Positions 55,668 through 64,000 are shown, numbered from the stretch's first letter. The stretch is DNA of 64,000 bases from Bradyrhizobium sp. SK17 (GCF_002831585.1 NZ_CP025113.1:5781001-5845000); one strand, 5' to 3'. Notes: generated by a model not told the origin, from the sequence alone. Numbers and translations are program-made.

Positions 55668-55737
55668 CTGTTCTGGACTTGCTGTTCTGGACTTGCTGTT
55701 CTGGACTTGCTGTTCTGGACTTGCTGTTCTGGACTTG
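55668..55737. repeat. Five perfect tandem copies of a 14-bp unit
   Basis: The unit TGTTCTGGACTTGC occurs five times without any mismatch or spacer (55668, 55682, 55696, 55710, 55724). It begins only ten bases upstream of the nitronate monooxygenase start, in the space expected to hold the 5' untranslated region. Such arrays can change copy number by slippage. Confidence 0.9.
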
Positions 55738-55775
55738 CAGCTTAAGCCGGCCTAACATTCTCCGAAAATGAATAC

Positions 55776-55796
55776 TAGAGAACGCTACCATCTCTA
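55776..55796. promoter_or_regulatory. Inverted repeat candidate operator for the divergent LysR regulator
   Basis: TAGAGA (55776-55781) and TCTCTA (55791-55796) form a perfect dyad with a 9-bp spacer, 20 bases before the lysR start and 119 before the nitronate monooxygenase start. The spacing suits a LysR site. Confidence 0.45.
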
Positions 55797-55816
55797 AAAT
55801 AAAACGGTGATCCCAG

Positions 55817-56707
55817 ATGGAATTGACCGACCTGCTCACCTTTTCCACGGTCGCGCGGCTTGGCGGCATCACCCGGGCCGCCGAAGAGCTCAATACCGTG
55901 CAGTCCAACGTCACCCAGCGCATCAAGGCGCTGGAGGCCGAGATCGGCACCCCACTGTTCGAACGGCACAGCCGCGGCATGTCACTGACCGGCGCCGGCC
56001 GTCGCTTGCTGCCCTATGCCGAACGGATGGCGGCGCTGTCGCGCGAGGCCGTGCTCGCCGCGCGCGACGATGGCGAACCAAAGGGCCCGTTGTCGATCGG
56101 CTCGATGGAGACCACTGCCGCGGTGCGACTGCCGACACTGCTGGCCGAGTTCCACCGCCGTTATCCTGCCGTGCGCCTGAGCTTGCGCACCGCGACAACC
56201 GCCGATCTCGTCGCCGCCGTGCTCGACGGTTCGCTCGATGGCGCTTTCGTCGCCGGCCCGATCGAGCACGCCGACCTGTCAACGACATCAGCGTTCACCG
56301 AGGAACTGGTGCTGGTCACCGCGCCGCGCTGGAAATCGCTCGCGGCGCTACGCGCCGGCACCTCGGAGTCGGGTCCGACCGCGCTGGTGTTCCGCACCGG
56401 CTGCACCTACCGGCAGCGTCTCGAACAGGTGTTCACCGAGTTCGGCTGGCCGTCTGCCGTCCGCTTCGAGTTGGGCACGCTCGACGGCATGGTCGGCTGC
56501 GTCGCCGCCGATATGGGGGTCACCCTGCTGCCGCGTGCCGTCGTCGAGCGCGATCATGTGCTCCGCGACGTCAACATCCACAGGCTCGGCTCGCAACACG
56601 CACATGTCGAGACGCTGTTCATCCAGCGCCGCACATCGCATCAATACAGTCCCTTGCAGGCGCTTGCCGCGTGCCTCGGCAACGACGACCGGGTGATTGC
56701 CGCCTGA
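55817..56707 (+). CDS. LysR-family regulator
   Basis: The 296-residue protein has the helix-turn-helix ELTDLLTFSTVARLGGITRAAEELNTVQSNVTQRIKALE and an effector-binding domain with a CTYRQRLEQVF segment. It resembles the YeiE/PutR-like group (which control transport or catabolism). It diverges from the nitronate monooxygenase pair and is a natural candidate for their regulator. The ATG at 55817 is supported by the dyad and by the immediate helix-turn-helix. Confidence 0.88.
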   Translation: MELTDLLTFSTVARLGGITRAAEELNTVQSNVTQRIKALEAEIGTPLFERHSRGMSLTGAGRRLLPYAERMAALSREAVLAARDDGEPKGPLSIGSMETTAAVRLPTLLAEFHRRYPAVRLSLRTATTADLVAAVLDGSLDGAFVAGPIEHADLSTTSAFTEELVLVTAPRWKSLAALRAGTSESGPTALVFRTGCTYRQRLEQVFTEFGWPSAVRFELGTLDGMVGCVAADMGVTLLPRAVVERDHVLRDVNIHRLGSQHAHVETLFIQRRTSHQYSPLQALAACLGNDDRVIAA

Positions 56708-56782
56708 CCGGCGTTTTCGCATGGCGCCAGCCCGCCGCCGGACTTTGCCTCGGCGCGTGGCCGCGTGCTAAGCGCTAGCGCC

Positions 56783-57265
56783 ATGCTCGCCCTCATCCTT
56801 CCCCTGATCGAAGCCGCGCCGCACTGGCCCGATCGCGGTGCGCTGATCGGCCTCGACCTCGGCACCAAGACCATCGGCGTTGCGGTCTCCGATCCGGACC
56901 GGCGGCTCGCCACCGGCGTCGAGACCATCCAGCGTAAGCAATTCAAGACCGATGCGGCGCGGCTGCTCGCGATCGCGGCCGAGCGCAACGCCGCGGGCTT
57001 CGTGCTCGGCCTGCCGATCAACATGGACGGCAGCGAGGGCCCGCGCGCGCAATCGACCCGGGCCTTTGCCCGCAATCTCGCGGGCCTCACCGCGCTTGCG
57101 ATCGGTTTGTGGGACGAGCGGCTCTCGACCGCCGCGGTCGAGCGCGAGCTGATCGGTATGGACGTCAGCCGCGCCCGCCGCGCCGAAGTGATCGACGAAC
57201 ACGCCGCGATCTTCATCCTGCAAGGTGCGCTTGACCGCCTCGCCAAGCTGCGCGGAGAGCGCTGA
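56783..57265 (+). CDS. ruvX: Putative Holliday junction resolvase / pre-16S rRNA nuclease, YqgF
   Basis: The 160-residue RNase H-fold protein has the first catalytic Asp in LIGLDLGTKTIGVAVSDPD, the Glu region in LWDERLSTAAVEREL and the last Asp in IDEHAAIFILQGAL. YqgF matures 16S rRNA in E. coli; the Holliday role is older and doubtful. The start at 56783 is preferred over 56765. It is followed after two bases by the AEC transporter. Confidence 0.92.
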   Translation: MLALILPLIEAAPHWPDRGALIGLDLGTKTIGVAVSDPDRRLATGVETIQRKQFKTDAARLLAIAAERNAAGFVLGLPINMDGSEGPRAQSTRAFARNLAGLTALAIGLWDERLSTAAVERELIGMDVSRARRAEVIDEHAAIFILQGALDRLAKLRGER

Positions 57266-57267
57266 CC

Positions 57268-58194
57268 ATGGCCGTGGTGATCGCGGCGCTGCTGCCGGTG
57301 TTCCTGCTGATCGTGCTCGGCTTCATCCTGAAACGGACGCTGATGCGGCTCGACAGCCAGTGGCACGGGCTGGAGCAGCTCACTTACTACGTGCTGTTCC
57401 CGGTGCTGCTGGTGCAGACGCTGGTCAAGGCCGACCTGACCAAGGTGCCGGTTGCCGGCGTCGGCGGCGCGCTGCTGCTCGCGGCGCTCGTGATGTGCCT
57501 GCTCTGCCTTGCGCTGCGCGGCCCGCTCGCCCGCGCCGGGGTCGACGGCCCGGCCTTCACCTCGATCTTCCAGGGCGCGACCCGCTGGCAGACCTATGTC
57601 GCGCTGTCGGTGTCGCGCAATCTCTATGGCAGCACCGGCCTCGCGCTGGCCTCGGTCGCGATGGTCGCGATCATCCCGCTGGTCAATGTCTTCAGCGTCG
57701 CCGTACTGGCGAAATACGCCTCGTCGGAGAAACGATCCGTCGGCGCCATCGTGATGACGGTGCTGAAGAACCCGTTGATCTGGGCCTGCGTGATCGGCCT
57801 CGCCATCAACGTCGCGCACGTCCCGCTGCCGCAGCTCTGGCACGACGTCGCCGACGCGCTCGGCGGCTCGTCGCTGGCGATCGGCCTGCTGGTCACCGGC
57901 GCCGGCCTGCATCCGGAAGGCATCTTCCGCCCCAGCCTCGCCGCCAGCGTTGCTTTGGTACTGAAGCTCGTGGCGATGCCCGTGCTCACGGTTGCGCTCG
58001 CGGTGTGGTTCGGCGTCACCGGCTCCAATCTCGCCATCGTCGCGGCTTGCGCCGCGGTGCCGACCTCGCCGTCAGCCTATGTGCTGGCGCGCCAGATGGG
58101 CGGCGATGCCCCCCTGCTGGCCCAGATCATCACGCTGCAAACCATCCTGGCGGCGGTCACGATGCCGCTCGTGATCGCCGCGGTCGGACCGTAA
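57268..58194 (+). CDS. AEC-family (auxin efflux carrier-like) transporter
   Basis: The 308-residue protein has ten hydrophobic segments in two halves, with the family patterns VFLLIVLGFILKR at the start and PTSPSAYVLARQMGGDAPLLAQI near the end. Bacterial members carry malonate, malate or similar carboxylates. It is nearly contiguous with ruvX (two bases), which implies co-transcription. Substrate unknown. Confidence 0.87.
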   Translation: MAVVIAALLPVFLLIVLGFILKRTLMRLDSQWHGLEQLTYYVLFPVLLVQTLVKADLTKVPVAGVGGALLLAALVMCLLCLALRGPLARAGVDGPAFTSIFQGATRWQTYVALSVSRNLYGSTGLALASVAMVAIIPLVNVFSVAVLAKYASSEKRSVGAIVMTVLKNPLIWACVIGLAINVAHVPLPQLWHDVADALGGSSLAIGLLVTGAGLHPEGIFRPSLAASVALVLKLVAMPVLTVALAVWFGVTGSNLAIVAACAAVPTSPSAYVLARQMGGDAPLLAQIITLQTILAAVTMPLVIAAVGP

Positions 58195-58207
58195 GCGGAA
58201 CGCCGCG

Positions 58208-58747
58208 ATGGCGCAGATCATCTTTCTTCATGGCGCTTCGAGCAGCGGAAAATCGACCATCGCGAAAGCCTTGCAGGCCCGCATCGAAAGGCCGTTCTGG
58301 CATATCTCGATCGATCACCTTCGCGACTCGGGCGTGCTTCCGATGAGCCGCTTCCAGAGCGGCGAATTCGCCTGGAAGGATGCGCGACGAGCGTTCTTCG
58401 ATGGCTTCCACGCCTCGCTCGCCGCCTACGCGGGTGCGGGCAACGACCTCATCCTGGAGCACATCCTGGATACCGAGGGCTGGCTGGAGACGCTTCGCGA
58501 CCTCATGGCCGGCCACGACGTGTTCTTCGTCGCCGTGCATTGCCCGCTCGATGTCCTGATCGAACGGGAGCAACGGCGCGGCGACAGACCCGCGGGCAGC
58601 GCAAAGCGCGACTACGAGACCATTCATGCCGGCAAGGCCTACGACCTCGAGCTGGATACCCGCGATGGCCTGGACGCCAACGTCGAAAGGCTGCTTACAG
58701 GTTGGCGGACTGCGGAACGTTCGTCGAGTTTTCGCTCGAACGCCTGA
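58208..58747 (+). CDS. Chloramphenicol phosphotransferase-like P-loop kinase
   Basis: The 179-residue protein begins MAQIIFLHGASSSGKSTIAKAL, Walker A of the CPT family, with an early acidic residue in WHISIDHLRDSGVLP and a C-terminal VHCPLDVLIEREQRRGDRPAG segment that fits the family's mobile region. Real chloramphenicol kinases come from producer Streptomyces; here it is probably a general small-molecule kinase. It lies 14 bases after the AEC transporter on the same strand. Confidence 0.75.
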   Translation: MAQIIFLHGASSSGKSTIAKALQARIERPFWHISIDHLRDSGVLPMSRFQSGEFAWKDARRAFFDGFHASLAAYAGAGNDLILEHILDTEGWLETLRDLMAGHDVFFVAVHCPLDVLIEREQRRGDRPAGSAKRDYETIHAGKAYDLELDTRDGLDANVERLLTGWRTAERSSSFRSNA

Positions 58748-58786
58748 ACGTCCGGCTGCTCCCCGCAATGACGGTTGGCGAAGGTG

Positions 58787-59560
58787 CTACTGCCCCGCCA
58801 GCCACCAGGTCTGGATCGTCGCGGCCAGGTTGTTCAGCCCGTGCAGCAGGATGGTCAGCCAGGTCGAACCGGTGCGGAAGCGCAGATAGCCGAACAGCAA
58901 GCCGATCGACAGCACCTCGCAGAGGAAGAACCAGTCGTACTGGAGGTGCATCAGCGTCCAGACCAGCGACGACAGCAGGATCGCGCCGGTCGGGCCGAGC
59001 CTGGATTCGGACCAGCCGCGATACAGCCAACCGCGCGCGAACAGTTCCTCCCAGAGCGGTGCGGCGACCGCAAAGGCGATCACCAGCAGCCACAGTGCGC
59101 TGTGCTCCTGCGCCGATTTCAGCACGTCGCCCATGAAGCCCGGCGTCACGTCGCGACCGGCAGCGCGGGACACCATGTCCCAGGCGCCGACCAGCACGAC
59201 CAGCGCGACGATGCCGATGATCACGTTCTTCCACGACGTCCCGCGCAGCCCGAGATAATCGGCGAACGGGATCCGGGTCCGGCGGATCGCAAACCACAGC
59301 GCCAGCAGCACCATGGGCAGGCCGGCGAGCACCGAGAGCGAGATCGTCAGGCCGTCGGCGACCACATGGGTGATGCCGGCGACCGAAAGCTCGGCGCCCT
59401 GCGCGATGATGCGGTACACGATGACCCCAACCTGGCCGACGAACATCGCGGCGAAGATCACGAGGCCCCACAGCGCGGTGCCCCAGAACTTCCAGACCCG
59501 CGGTGGGCGCGGCGCAGCATCGATAGCGGCAGCAGTGTCTTGCGGCGTAACAGAATCCAT
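58787..59560 (-). CDS. CPBP-family intramembrane metalloprotease (CAAX/Abi type)
   Basis: The 257-residue protein has about seven hydrophobic segments and the Abi/CPBP motifs: motif 1 PLWEELFARGWLYRGW (Glu-Glu and Arg), motif 2 SSLVWTLMHLQYDWF and motif 3 ILLHGLNN with its His and Asn. The active-site set is complete. Bacterial members are often proteases linked to bacteriocin self-immunity, but role here unknown. It is followed downstream on its strand by the kinase gene in the opposite orientation. Confidence 0.85.
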   Translation of the reverse strand: MDSVTPQDTAAAIDAAPRPPRVWKFWGTALWGLVIFAAMFVGQVGVIVYRIIAQGAELSVAGITHVVADGLTISLSVLAGLPMVLLALWFAIRRTRIPFADYLGLRGTSWKNVIIGIVALVVLVGAWDMVSRAAGRDVTPGFMGDVLKSAQEHSALWLLVIAFAVAAPLWEELFARGWLYRGWSESRLGPTGAILLSSLVWTLMHLQYDWFFLCEVLSIGLLFGYLRFRTGSTWLTILLHGLNNLAATIQTWWLAGQ

Positions 59561-59584
59561 CAGCGAACCTCGGTCCTATCGGTT

Positions 59585-59674
59585 CGTCATGGCCGGGCCT
59601 GCCCCGGCCATCCACGTCTTTCTTGCTCGATCGAAACAAGGACGTGGATGCCCGGCACAAGGCCGGGCATGACG
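59585..59674. repeat. Long palindromic intergenic repeat, CGTCATGGCCGGGC family
   Basis: The left arm 59585-59618 (starting CGTCATGGCCGGGC and ending ATCCACGTC) and the right arm 59641-59674 (starting GACGTGGATGCCCGG and ending GCATGACG) are near-complementary and form a hairpin of about 34 bp. It lies between the CPBP gene start and the acyl-CoA dehydrogenase stop. It resembles a scattered Bradyrhizobium repeat. Confidence 0.78.
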
Positions 59675-59682
59675 GTGGTGAA

Positions 59683-61326
59683 TTATGGCAGCGCCCGCGC
59701 CAGCAGCGCGCGCTGATCGGCATCGGAGAGGTCGACCGCGCCGTACATGCCGGCATGGTTTCCGGCGAGCCGCGTCACGGCGAACAGTTCGGCGCTTGGC
59801 GGCGAGACCTGGTTGAGCGCCGCAGTCGCGGCCAGCAGCGCGAGCTTCTCGACCGCAAGCCGCGCGACGCGCTCGCTGTCGGGCCGGCGGAACGATTGCC
59901 CGATCGATGCGACGGTTTCGACGGCGCCCGGCAGGCCCTTGGTCGCGTCGGCGAGCGCGCGCAACACGGCGAGTGCGGCATCCGCCTCGCGGCCGAGTGC
60001 GCGGAGCACGTCCAGGCACATCACGTTGCCGGAGCCTTCCCAGATCGCGTTGACCGGCGCCTCCCGGTAGTGGCGCGCCAGAATACCCTCCTCGACATAG
60101 CCATTGCCGCCGAGGCACTCCATCGCCTCGTAGACGAATCCGGGCGCGCTCTTGCAGGTCCAGTATTTGATCGCCGGCGTCAGCAACCGCATATAGGCCG
60201 CCTCGCCGGCATCGCCGGGCGCGCGGTCGAAGGCGCGGCAGAGCCGCATCACCAGTGCTACCGATGCCTCGACATGCAGCGCCATGTCTGACAGCACCGC
60301 CTGCATCAGCGGCTGATCGGCAAGATGCTTCTGGAACACGCTGCGATGCCGCGCGTGATTGAGCGCATGCGCCAGCCCCGAGCGCATCAGGCCTACGGAT
60401 GCAATCGCGCAATCCTGCCGCGTCAGTTGCACCATCTGGATGATCGTGCGGATGCCCTTGCCCTCCTCGCCGATCAGTTCGGCATGGGCGCCGTGGAATT
60501 CGACCTCGGAGGAGGCATTGGAGCGGTTGCCGAGCTTGTCCTTCAGCCGCTGGAAGTGGATCGCATTCACGGTGCCGTCGGGTGCAAAGCGCGGCATGAA
60601 GAAACAGCTCAAGCCGTCCTTTGCCTGCGCCAGCACCAGGAACGCGTCGCACATCGGCGCCGACATGAACCATTTGTGCCCGGTGATGCGGTAGGCAGCG
60701 CCATCAGGCTCGGCGCTCGTCATGTTGGCGCGCACGTCGGTGCCGCCCTGCTTTTCGGTCATGCCCATGCCGAGCGTCATGCCGCGCTTGCTCCACCACG
60801 GCGCGAAGCTCGGATCGTAGGCGCGCGTGCCGATGACCGGCATCGTCTTCGCCAGAATGTCGGGCTGCGAGGCCAGCGCCGCGACCGAGGCGCGCGTCAT
60901 CGTGATCGGGCAGAGATGACCGGTCTCGACTTGCGACGCGATGTAGAATTTCGCCGCGCGCACCACCTCGGCGGCTCCGCCAGCGGGCTTGCCCTCGGCG
61001 CTCCAGGTCGAATTGTGCACCCCGGCATGGGCCGAATGCGCCATCAGTTCGTGATAGGCCGGATGAAATTCGACCTCGTCGCGGCGATTGCCCCTGGCAT
61101 CGAAGCTGCGCAGCTTCGGCGTATTCTCGTTGGCGACGCGGCCGCGCTCCGCCATCGCGGCGGAGCCCCAATGCTTGCCGAAGTCGGACAGCTCGGCCGC
61201 TGCCGCCGTCCCGCCATTGGCGGCAACCGCCGCAACCAACGGTGCGTCGGCCGTGAACAGGTCGATGTTCTCGAACGGCGGCGACTGGTTCAGCACGTCG
61301 TGGGTGGCAAACGGAGCCTGCGTCAT
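59683..61326 (-). CDS. Acyl-CoA dehydrogenase, AidB-like
   Basis: The 547-residue protein matches AidB-type flavoproteins in length and order: an N-terminal domain up to residue 150, an FAD-binding core with GTRAYDPSFAPWWSKRGMTLGMG and TEKQGGTDVRANM, and a C-terminal helical domain. The dehydrogenase signature FVYEAMECLGGNGYVEEG is clear. AidB protects DNA during alkylation stress in E. coli; the real substrate is unknown. The ATG at 61326 (MTQAPFATHDV) is preferred over the longer open frame. Confidence 0.88.
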   Translation of the reverse strand: MTQAPFATHDVLNQSPPFENIDLFTADAPLVAAVAANGGTAAAAELSDFGKHWGSAAMAERGRVANENTPKLRSFDARGNRRDEVEFHPAYHELMAHSAHAGVHNSTWSAEGKPAGGAAEVVRAAKFYIASQVETGHLCPITMTRASVAALASQPDILAKTMPVIGTRAYDPSFAPWWSKRGMTLGMGMTEKQGGTDVRANMTSAEPDGAAYRITGHKWFMSAPMCDAFLVLAQAKDGLSCFFMPRFAPDGTVNAIHFQRLKDKLGNRSNASSEVEFHGAHAELIGEEGKGIRTIIQMVQLTRQDCAIASVGLMRSGLAHALNHARHRSVFQKHLADQPLMQAVLSDMALHVEASVALVMRLCRAFDRAPGDAGEAAYMRLLTPAIKYWTCKSAPGFVYEAMECLGGNGYVEEGILARHYREAPVNAIWEGSGNVMCLDVLRALGREADAALAVLRALADATKGLPGAVETVASIGQSFRRPDSERVARLAVEKLALLAATAALNQVSPPSAELFAVTRLAGNHAGMYGAVDLSDADQRALLARALP

Positions 61327-61508
61327 GGTCTCCTCGGGGAACAATCTCGTCGCGCACAAGGCCGGGAATACCGGCTTGCAGCGGCGAGGATCATGCGCCG
61401 GCAGCAGCGCAATGGAATCGGAGGATCATAAGCCTGCGATCCGGCGCGGGGCAGCAAAAAGTACACGTCAGCGAGACCTGCCATGCCAGACGCCCGGGCG
61501 GCGGGCGG

Positions 61509-61922
61509 TCAGGTCAAGCGTGTCCTGTCCACCTTGGTCCTGGAAGCCAGGACCGGAAGCAGATCGCCGGCGTGCAGCGGCTGGCCGCACGGGAACGACG
61601 CCATCCGCAGCACCGACTGGTGCGAAATGCCGTCGACCGGCGAGACATAGACGACGCGCAGCTCAATCTTGTGCCTCACATTGTAGCCCTGCCACTTCGG
61701 ATTGTCTTTCCGCATCAGTTCGGCAGCTTCGCAGCCGACCATGTCGGAGGTCCACTTGGTCTTGGTGAGTATCCCGCGCTCGATCGTTTCCAGATAGCAT
61801 TGGTCGTTGACGCCGCTGACGCGCGCATCGACGCGCGTGTAGTTGGTGCTCTTGTCGTACTGGTCGTAGGCCACGATGCCAACCGCACTGGCCAGAGTGA
61901 TCGCAAGGCCCGCCAGACGCAT
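61509..61922 (-). CDS. Membrane-anchored or exported protein of unknown function
   Basis: The 137-residue protein has an N-terminal hydrophobic segment (MRLAGLAITLASAVGIVAYDQY), and the rest is soluble with cysteines near residues 45, 66 and 111 (NDQCYLE, MVGCEAA, FPCGQPL). This fits a membrane-tethered or secreted domain. The ATG at 61922 is chosen for the segment. No family was recognised. Confidence 0.6.
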   Translation of the reverse strand: MRLAGLAITLASAVGIVAYDQYDKSTNYTRVDARVSGVNDQCYLETIERGILTKTKWTSDMVGCEAAELMRKDNPKWQGYNVRHKIELRVVYVSPVDGISHQSVLRMASFPCGQPLHAGDLLPVLASRTKVDRTRLT

Positions 61923-62054
61923 GTGCTGTGCTCCCGCTCCGTCCAAGCATGATAGACGGGGGCATTAAGGAGTCTTGAATGCACGCGCCGTGGCTTGCGC
62001 GACGGCAACCACACTGTTGCGGAAATACCTTGGATTTGAGGAAATTCCGTCGCG

Positions 62055-62816
62055 TCAGCGCGGCCGCGTGATCGGGAAATCATAGGCCTGCCCGCCCGCC
62101 CCCGGCAGCGAGAAATGCCACCATTCCTTTGCAAAGTTCACGAAGCCTTGCCCGGCCATGGCCGCGACCAGCCGCGTCCGCCAACGCCGCTGCCCTGCCG
62201 TGATGGAGCGCGCGACGGTATGCCCCTTCGGATCGGAACAGTCGTAACCGGTGCCCATGTCGACGCTGCCCTCCGGCGCGCGGATCGCGGCCGGCGCCGT
62301 GCAGTCGGCATAGGCGCGCGCCGGATCGAATTTTCCCGCATTGTCCGCCGTCAGGTCGACCAGCGTCAGATCGACCGCCGCCCCGGTCGAATGGCCGGAA
62401 TGGGTGGCGATGTAGCCCAGCCGGAATAGATCGGCCTTCGGGAATGCCGGGTTGTAGCGCCGTTCGGCCGCGGTCTCGCGGCCATTCTGCGACCATGCCA
62501 CCATGTCGGCGACCGCGCGGGCCGGCCGGTAACAATCGAACATCTTCAACGACAGTTTCTGCGGTGCCAGTTCCTGCTGCACGGCCTTGAGGCGAAGCCC
62601 CACATCCCGCCTGACCACGCATTCCGCCGCGCCATAGCCCGCGATCGGCCGTCCCATGAAATTGTTCGCGCCGGCGTAGCGGATGTCCTGGATGATGGTC
62701 GGATCGATGTCGCGAAGGAACACGAAGTCGTCGGGCAGGCCCTGCGCAGCGGCCGGTGAAATCGCGGCCATCGTGGCCGCGACAATCAAGATGCTTCTCG
62801 GCCGGCGCACGCTCAT
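62055..62816 (-). CDS. D-alanyl-D-alanine dipeptidase (VanX/DdpX, peptidase family M15D)
   Basis: The 253-residue protein begins with a signal peptide (RRPRSILIVAATMAAISPAAA) and has the zinc-ligand motif SGHSTGAAVDLTL (His and Asp of SxHxxGxAxD) and the C-terminal EWWHFS with the catalytic Glu and third His. VanX-type enzymes cut D-Ala-D-Ala, in periplasmic versions for peptidoglycan recycling. No van resistance genes lie nearby, so a recycling role is more likely than drug resistance. Confidence 0.85.
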   Translation of the reverse strand: MSVRRPRSILIVAATMAAISPAAAQGLPDDFVFLRDIDPTIIQDIRYAGANNFMGRPIAGYGAAECVVRRDVGLRLKAVQQELAPQKLSLKMFDCYRPARAVADMVAWSQNGRETAAERRYNPAFPKADLFRLGYIATHSGHSTGAAVDLTLVDLTADNAGKFDPARAYADCTAPAAIRAPEGSVDMGTGYDCSDPKGHTVARSITAGQRRWRTRLVAAMAGQGFVNFAKEWWHFSLPGAGGQAYDFPITRPR

Positions 62817-62927
62817 GCATCAATCCCCGCCCATGCGCTGTCCGTCGCCTGCGGCGACGGCACGCGCATCATCGCGGATCGAGACTACCGCAAGACCGGT
62901 CCGGGATACTTTGCGTGGGCTGCGATC

Positions 62928-63536
62928 CTAGCCGGCCCTGATCGCACGCTCAAATCGCGCTGTCACCGTTTCCCAATCAACCAGGTTCGACAAGAAGGCA
63001 TCGACATATTTCGGCCTGAGGTTGTGATAGTCGATGTAGTACGAATGCTCCCAGACGTCGCAGGTCAGAAGCGCGGCGTGCCCCTCGGTCAGTGGCGTGT
63101 CGGCATTTGCGGTCTTGGTCACGGCCAATTTCTCGCCATCGAACACCAGCCATGCCCAACCGCTGCCGAACTGGGCGATGCAGGCGGACTTGAAGTCGTC
63201 CTTGAATTTCTCGACCGACCCGAAGTCGGCAATGACACGCTTTTCGAGATTGCCCGGGATCGGACCTCCGCCGTTCTTCTTCATGCCGAGCCAGAAGTGG
63301 CTGTGGTTCCAGTGTTGACCCGCCTGATTGAAGATCGTGCGGTCGGCCGGGTTTTTGGCACTCGTCCTGATGATCGCTTCGAGATCCATGCCATTGTACC
63401 GGCCGGCCGCCGTCAGTTCATTGAGCTTGTCGACATAGGCTTTGTGATGCCTGCCGTGATGGAATTCGAGCGTCTGGGCAGACATGTACGGCGCCAACGC
63501 ATCGATCGGGTAAGGCAAGGTCGGGAGCTGAAACAA
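62928..63536 (-). CDS. sodB: Superoxide dismutase (Fe/Mn type)
   Basis: Converts superoxide to oxygen and hydrogen peroxide. The 202-residue protein has the metal ligands His in EFHHGRHHKAYVDKLN, His in NQAGQHWNHSHFW, and Asp/His in DVWEHSYYIDY. AQFGSGWAWL and the GQHWNH context favour iron over manganese. It is followed by a gene that runs out of the window, and is divergent from no neighbour. Confidence 0.94.
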   Translation of the reverse strand: MFQLPTLPYPIDALAPYMSAQTLEFHHGRHHKAYVDKLNELTAAGRYNGMDLEAIIRTSAKNPADRTIFNQAGQHWNHSHFWLGMKKNGGGPIPGNLEKRVIADFGSVEKFKDDFKSACIAQFGSGWAWLVFDGEKLAVTKTANADTPLTEGHAALLTCDVWEHSYYIDYHNLRPKYVDAFLSNLVDWETVTARFERAIRAG

Positions 63537-63575
63537 GAGACTATCCTTCCATTCATCGGCTGACGTTGCGCCCGG

Positions 63576-64000
63576 TCACGAGGGCCGGACGGTGGGATGA
63601 TCGCAATTCAGGCGCGCTGTCTCGGCGTGTTTCGCGGCGTGGAAGACCGCGAATGCCGCCGCCTGCGCCTGCTCGACATAGGTCGCAATTTTTGCATCCG
63701 GTGCGGCGCGCGCGTGCAGATGCTGAACGAGAAGCGCCAGGCCATGCTTCAGATGCCGCGCGCAATCGAGCCTAAGCGGGAGCGGCGTCTCGGGAGACGC
63801 CGCACTCGCGCGCAGTTTGTCATAGGCCCGAACCAGGAATTCCTCGGCAGAATCCTCGTCGCCCAGCTGAGCGGCGATCTCCGCCAGATTGTGGGAGGAG
63901 ATGTTGTAGATGACCGGCGCCGGCACCGACAGGTTGGCCTTCGACGCCAGAGCGAACAGCCGTTCCGCCTCGTCAAGCGCGCTGTGATAGAGGTCGAGCG
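63576..64000 (-). CDS. Helical (TPR-like) protein of unknown function, 5'-truncated by window edge
   Basis: The frame is open at the window end and runs down to 63576. Visible residues ALDEAERLFALASKANLSV, LAEIAAQLGDEDSAEEFLVRAY and QHLHARAAPDAKIATYVEQ suggest stacked helices, like TPR. The length within the window is 141 residues; the start is outside. It lies 39 bases upstream of sodB, on the same strand, and could be in one transcript. Function unknown. Confidence 0.6.
   Translation of the reverse strand, partial: LDLYHSALDEAERLFALASKANLSVPAPVIYNISSHNLAEIAAQLGDEDSAEEFLVRAYDKLRASAASPETPLPLRLDCARHLKHGLALLVQHLHARAAPDAKIATYVEQAQAAAFAVFHAAKHAETARLNCDHPTVRPS

Noticed and set aside
55668..55737. 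CRISPR-like array
   Set aside because: The five 14-bp units are directly adjacent, with no spacers, and no cas genes are in the window.
58208..58747. Antibiotic-resistance determinant (chloramphenicol kinase)
   Set aside because: Only the fold and P-loop match; the family includes many kinases of other small molecules.
62055..62816. Vancomycin-resistance VanX
   Set aside because: No vanHA or vanRS genes nearby; a periplasmic signal peptide fits peptidoglycan recycling.

Overview
The window looks like a chromosomal segment of an alphaproteobacterium of the Bradyrhizobium type. The base composition is GC-rich. The housekeeping order recO / small membrane gene / era / rnc / lepB / acpS / pdxJ / rsh / rpoZ is the alphaproteobacterial one. 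Several short palindromic intergenic repeats and an IS481-family element resemble those I know from Bradyrhizobium. The genus is inferred from recalled similarity; no database search was possible.

Layout. 1-2362: end of hemB (cut by the window edge), an RDD membrane protein and the leucyl/arginyl-protein transferase bpt. 2370-7461: mntH (Mn/Fe transport), divergent from a membrane-stress operon made of a PspA-like protein with an unusual TnpB-like N-terminal domain, a YqiJ-type OB-fold membrane protein and a flotillin, closed by a strong terminator. 7540-14849: accessory metabolism and transport (MFS, P-loop kinase plus dioxygenase, class III nucleotide cyclase, EamA exporter with divergent XRE regulator, CDF metal efflux). 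15021-25547: a long minus-strand housekeeping block (parC, recO, era, rnc, lepB, acpS, pdxJ, rsh, rpoZ). 25908-28385: NYN-domain protein, family 5 uracil-DNA glycosylase and a stand-alone LanC-like protein. 28620-33949: peroxiredoxin, mscL-smpB, dapA and a soluble lytic transglycosylase with a histone-H1-like linker.

34189-37970 is the most accessory-looking part: tRNA-Ser(GCT), an IS481 element ending 16 bp from the tRNA, and small orphan genes including a DUF3606-like protein and a lone Flp pilin. 38135-46486 holds a polytopic membrane protein and several regulator/transporter pairs (EamA/AraC, LysR/thioesterase-MFS, AraC, TSUP). A gene-poor stretch of about 1.5 kb (46487-48001) contains only a 32-residue histone-like peptide gene. 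48002-53489 carries gatB, a patatin-like lipoprotein, and gatA and gatC with two small genes of unknown function between them. 53584-64000 holds two nitronate monooxygenase paralogues (one frameshifted), LysR, ruvX, an AEC transporter, a CPT-like kinase, a CPBP protease, an AidB-like acyl-CoA dehydrogenase, a VanX-type dipeptidase, sodB and a gene that leaves the window.

The best candidate for something new is the PspA-like gene at 3865. Its first 155 or so residues match the N-terminal domain of TnpB/IS605 OrfB proteins without any RuvC nuclease part, in frame with a full PspA core, inside a PspA / OB-fold / flotillin operon. The same gene appears frameshifted near its end. A second single-base frameshift lies in a nitronate monooxygenase gene; both look like one base lost in a G-rich run, so sequence error must be excluded. 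Other useful signals are two identical 13-bp LysR-type operators at 42592 and 42713, and a five-copy 14-bp tandem repeat directly before a start codon at 55668.
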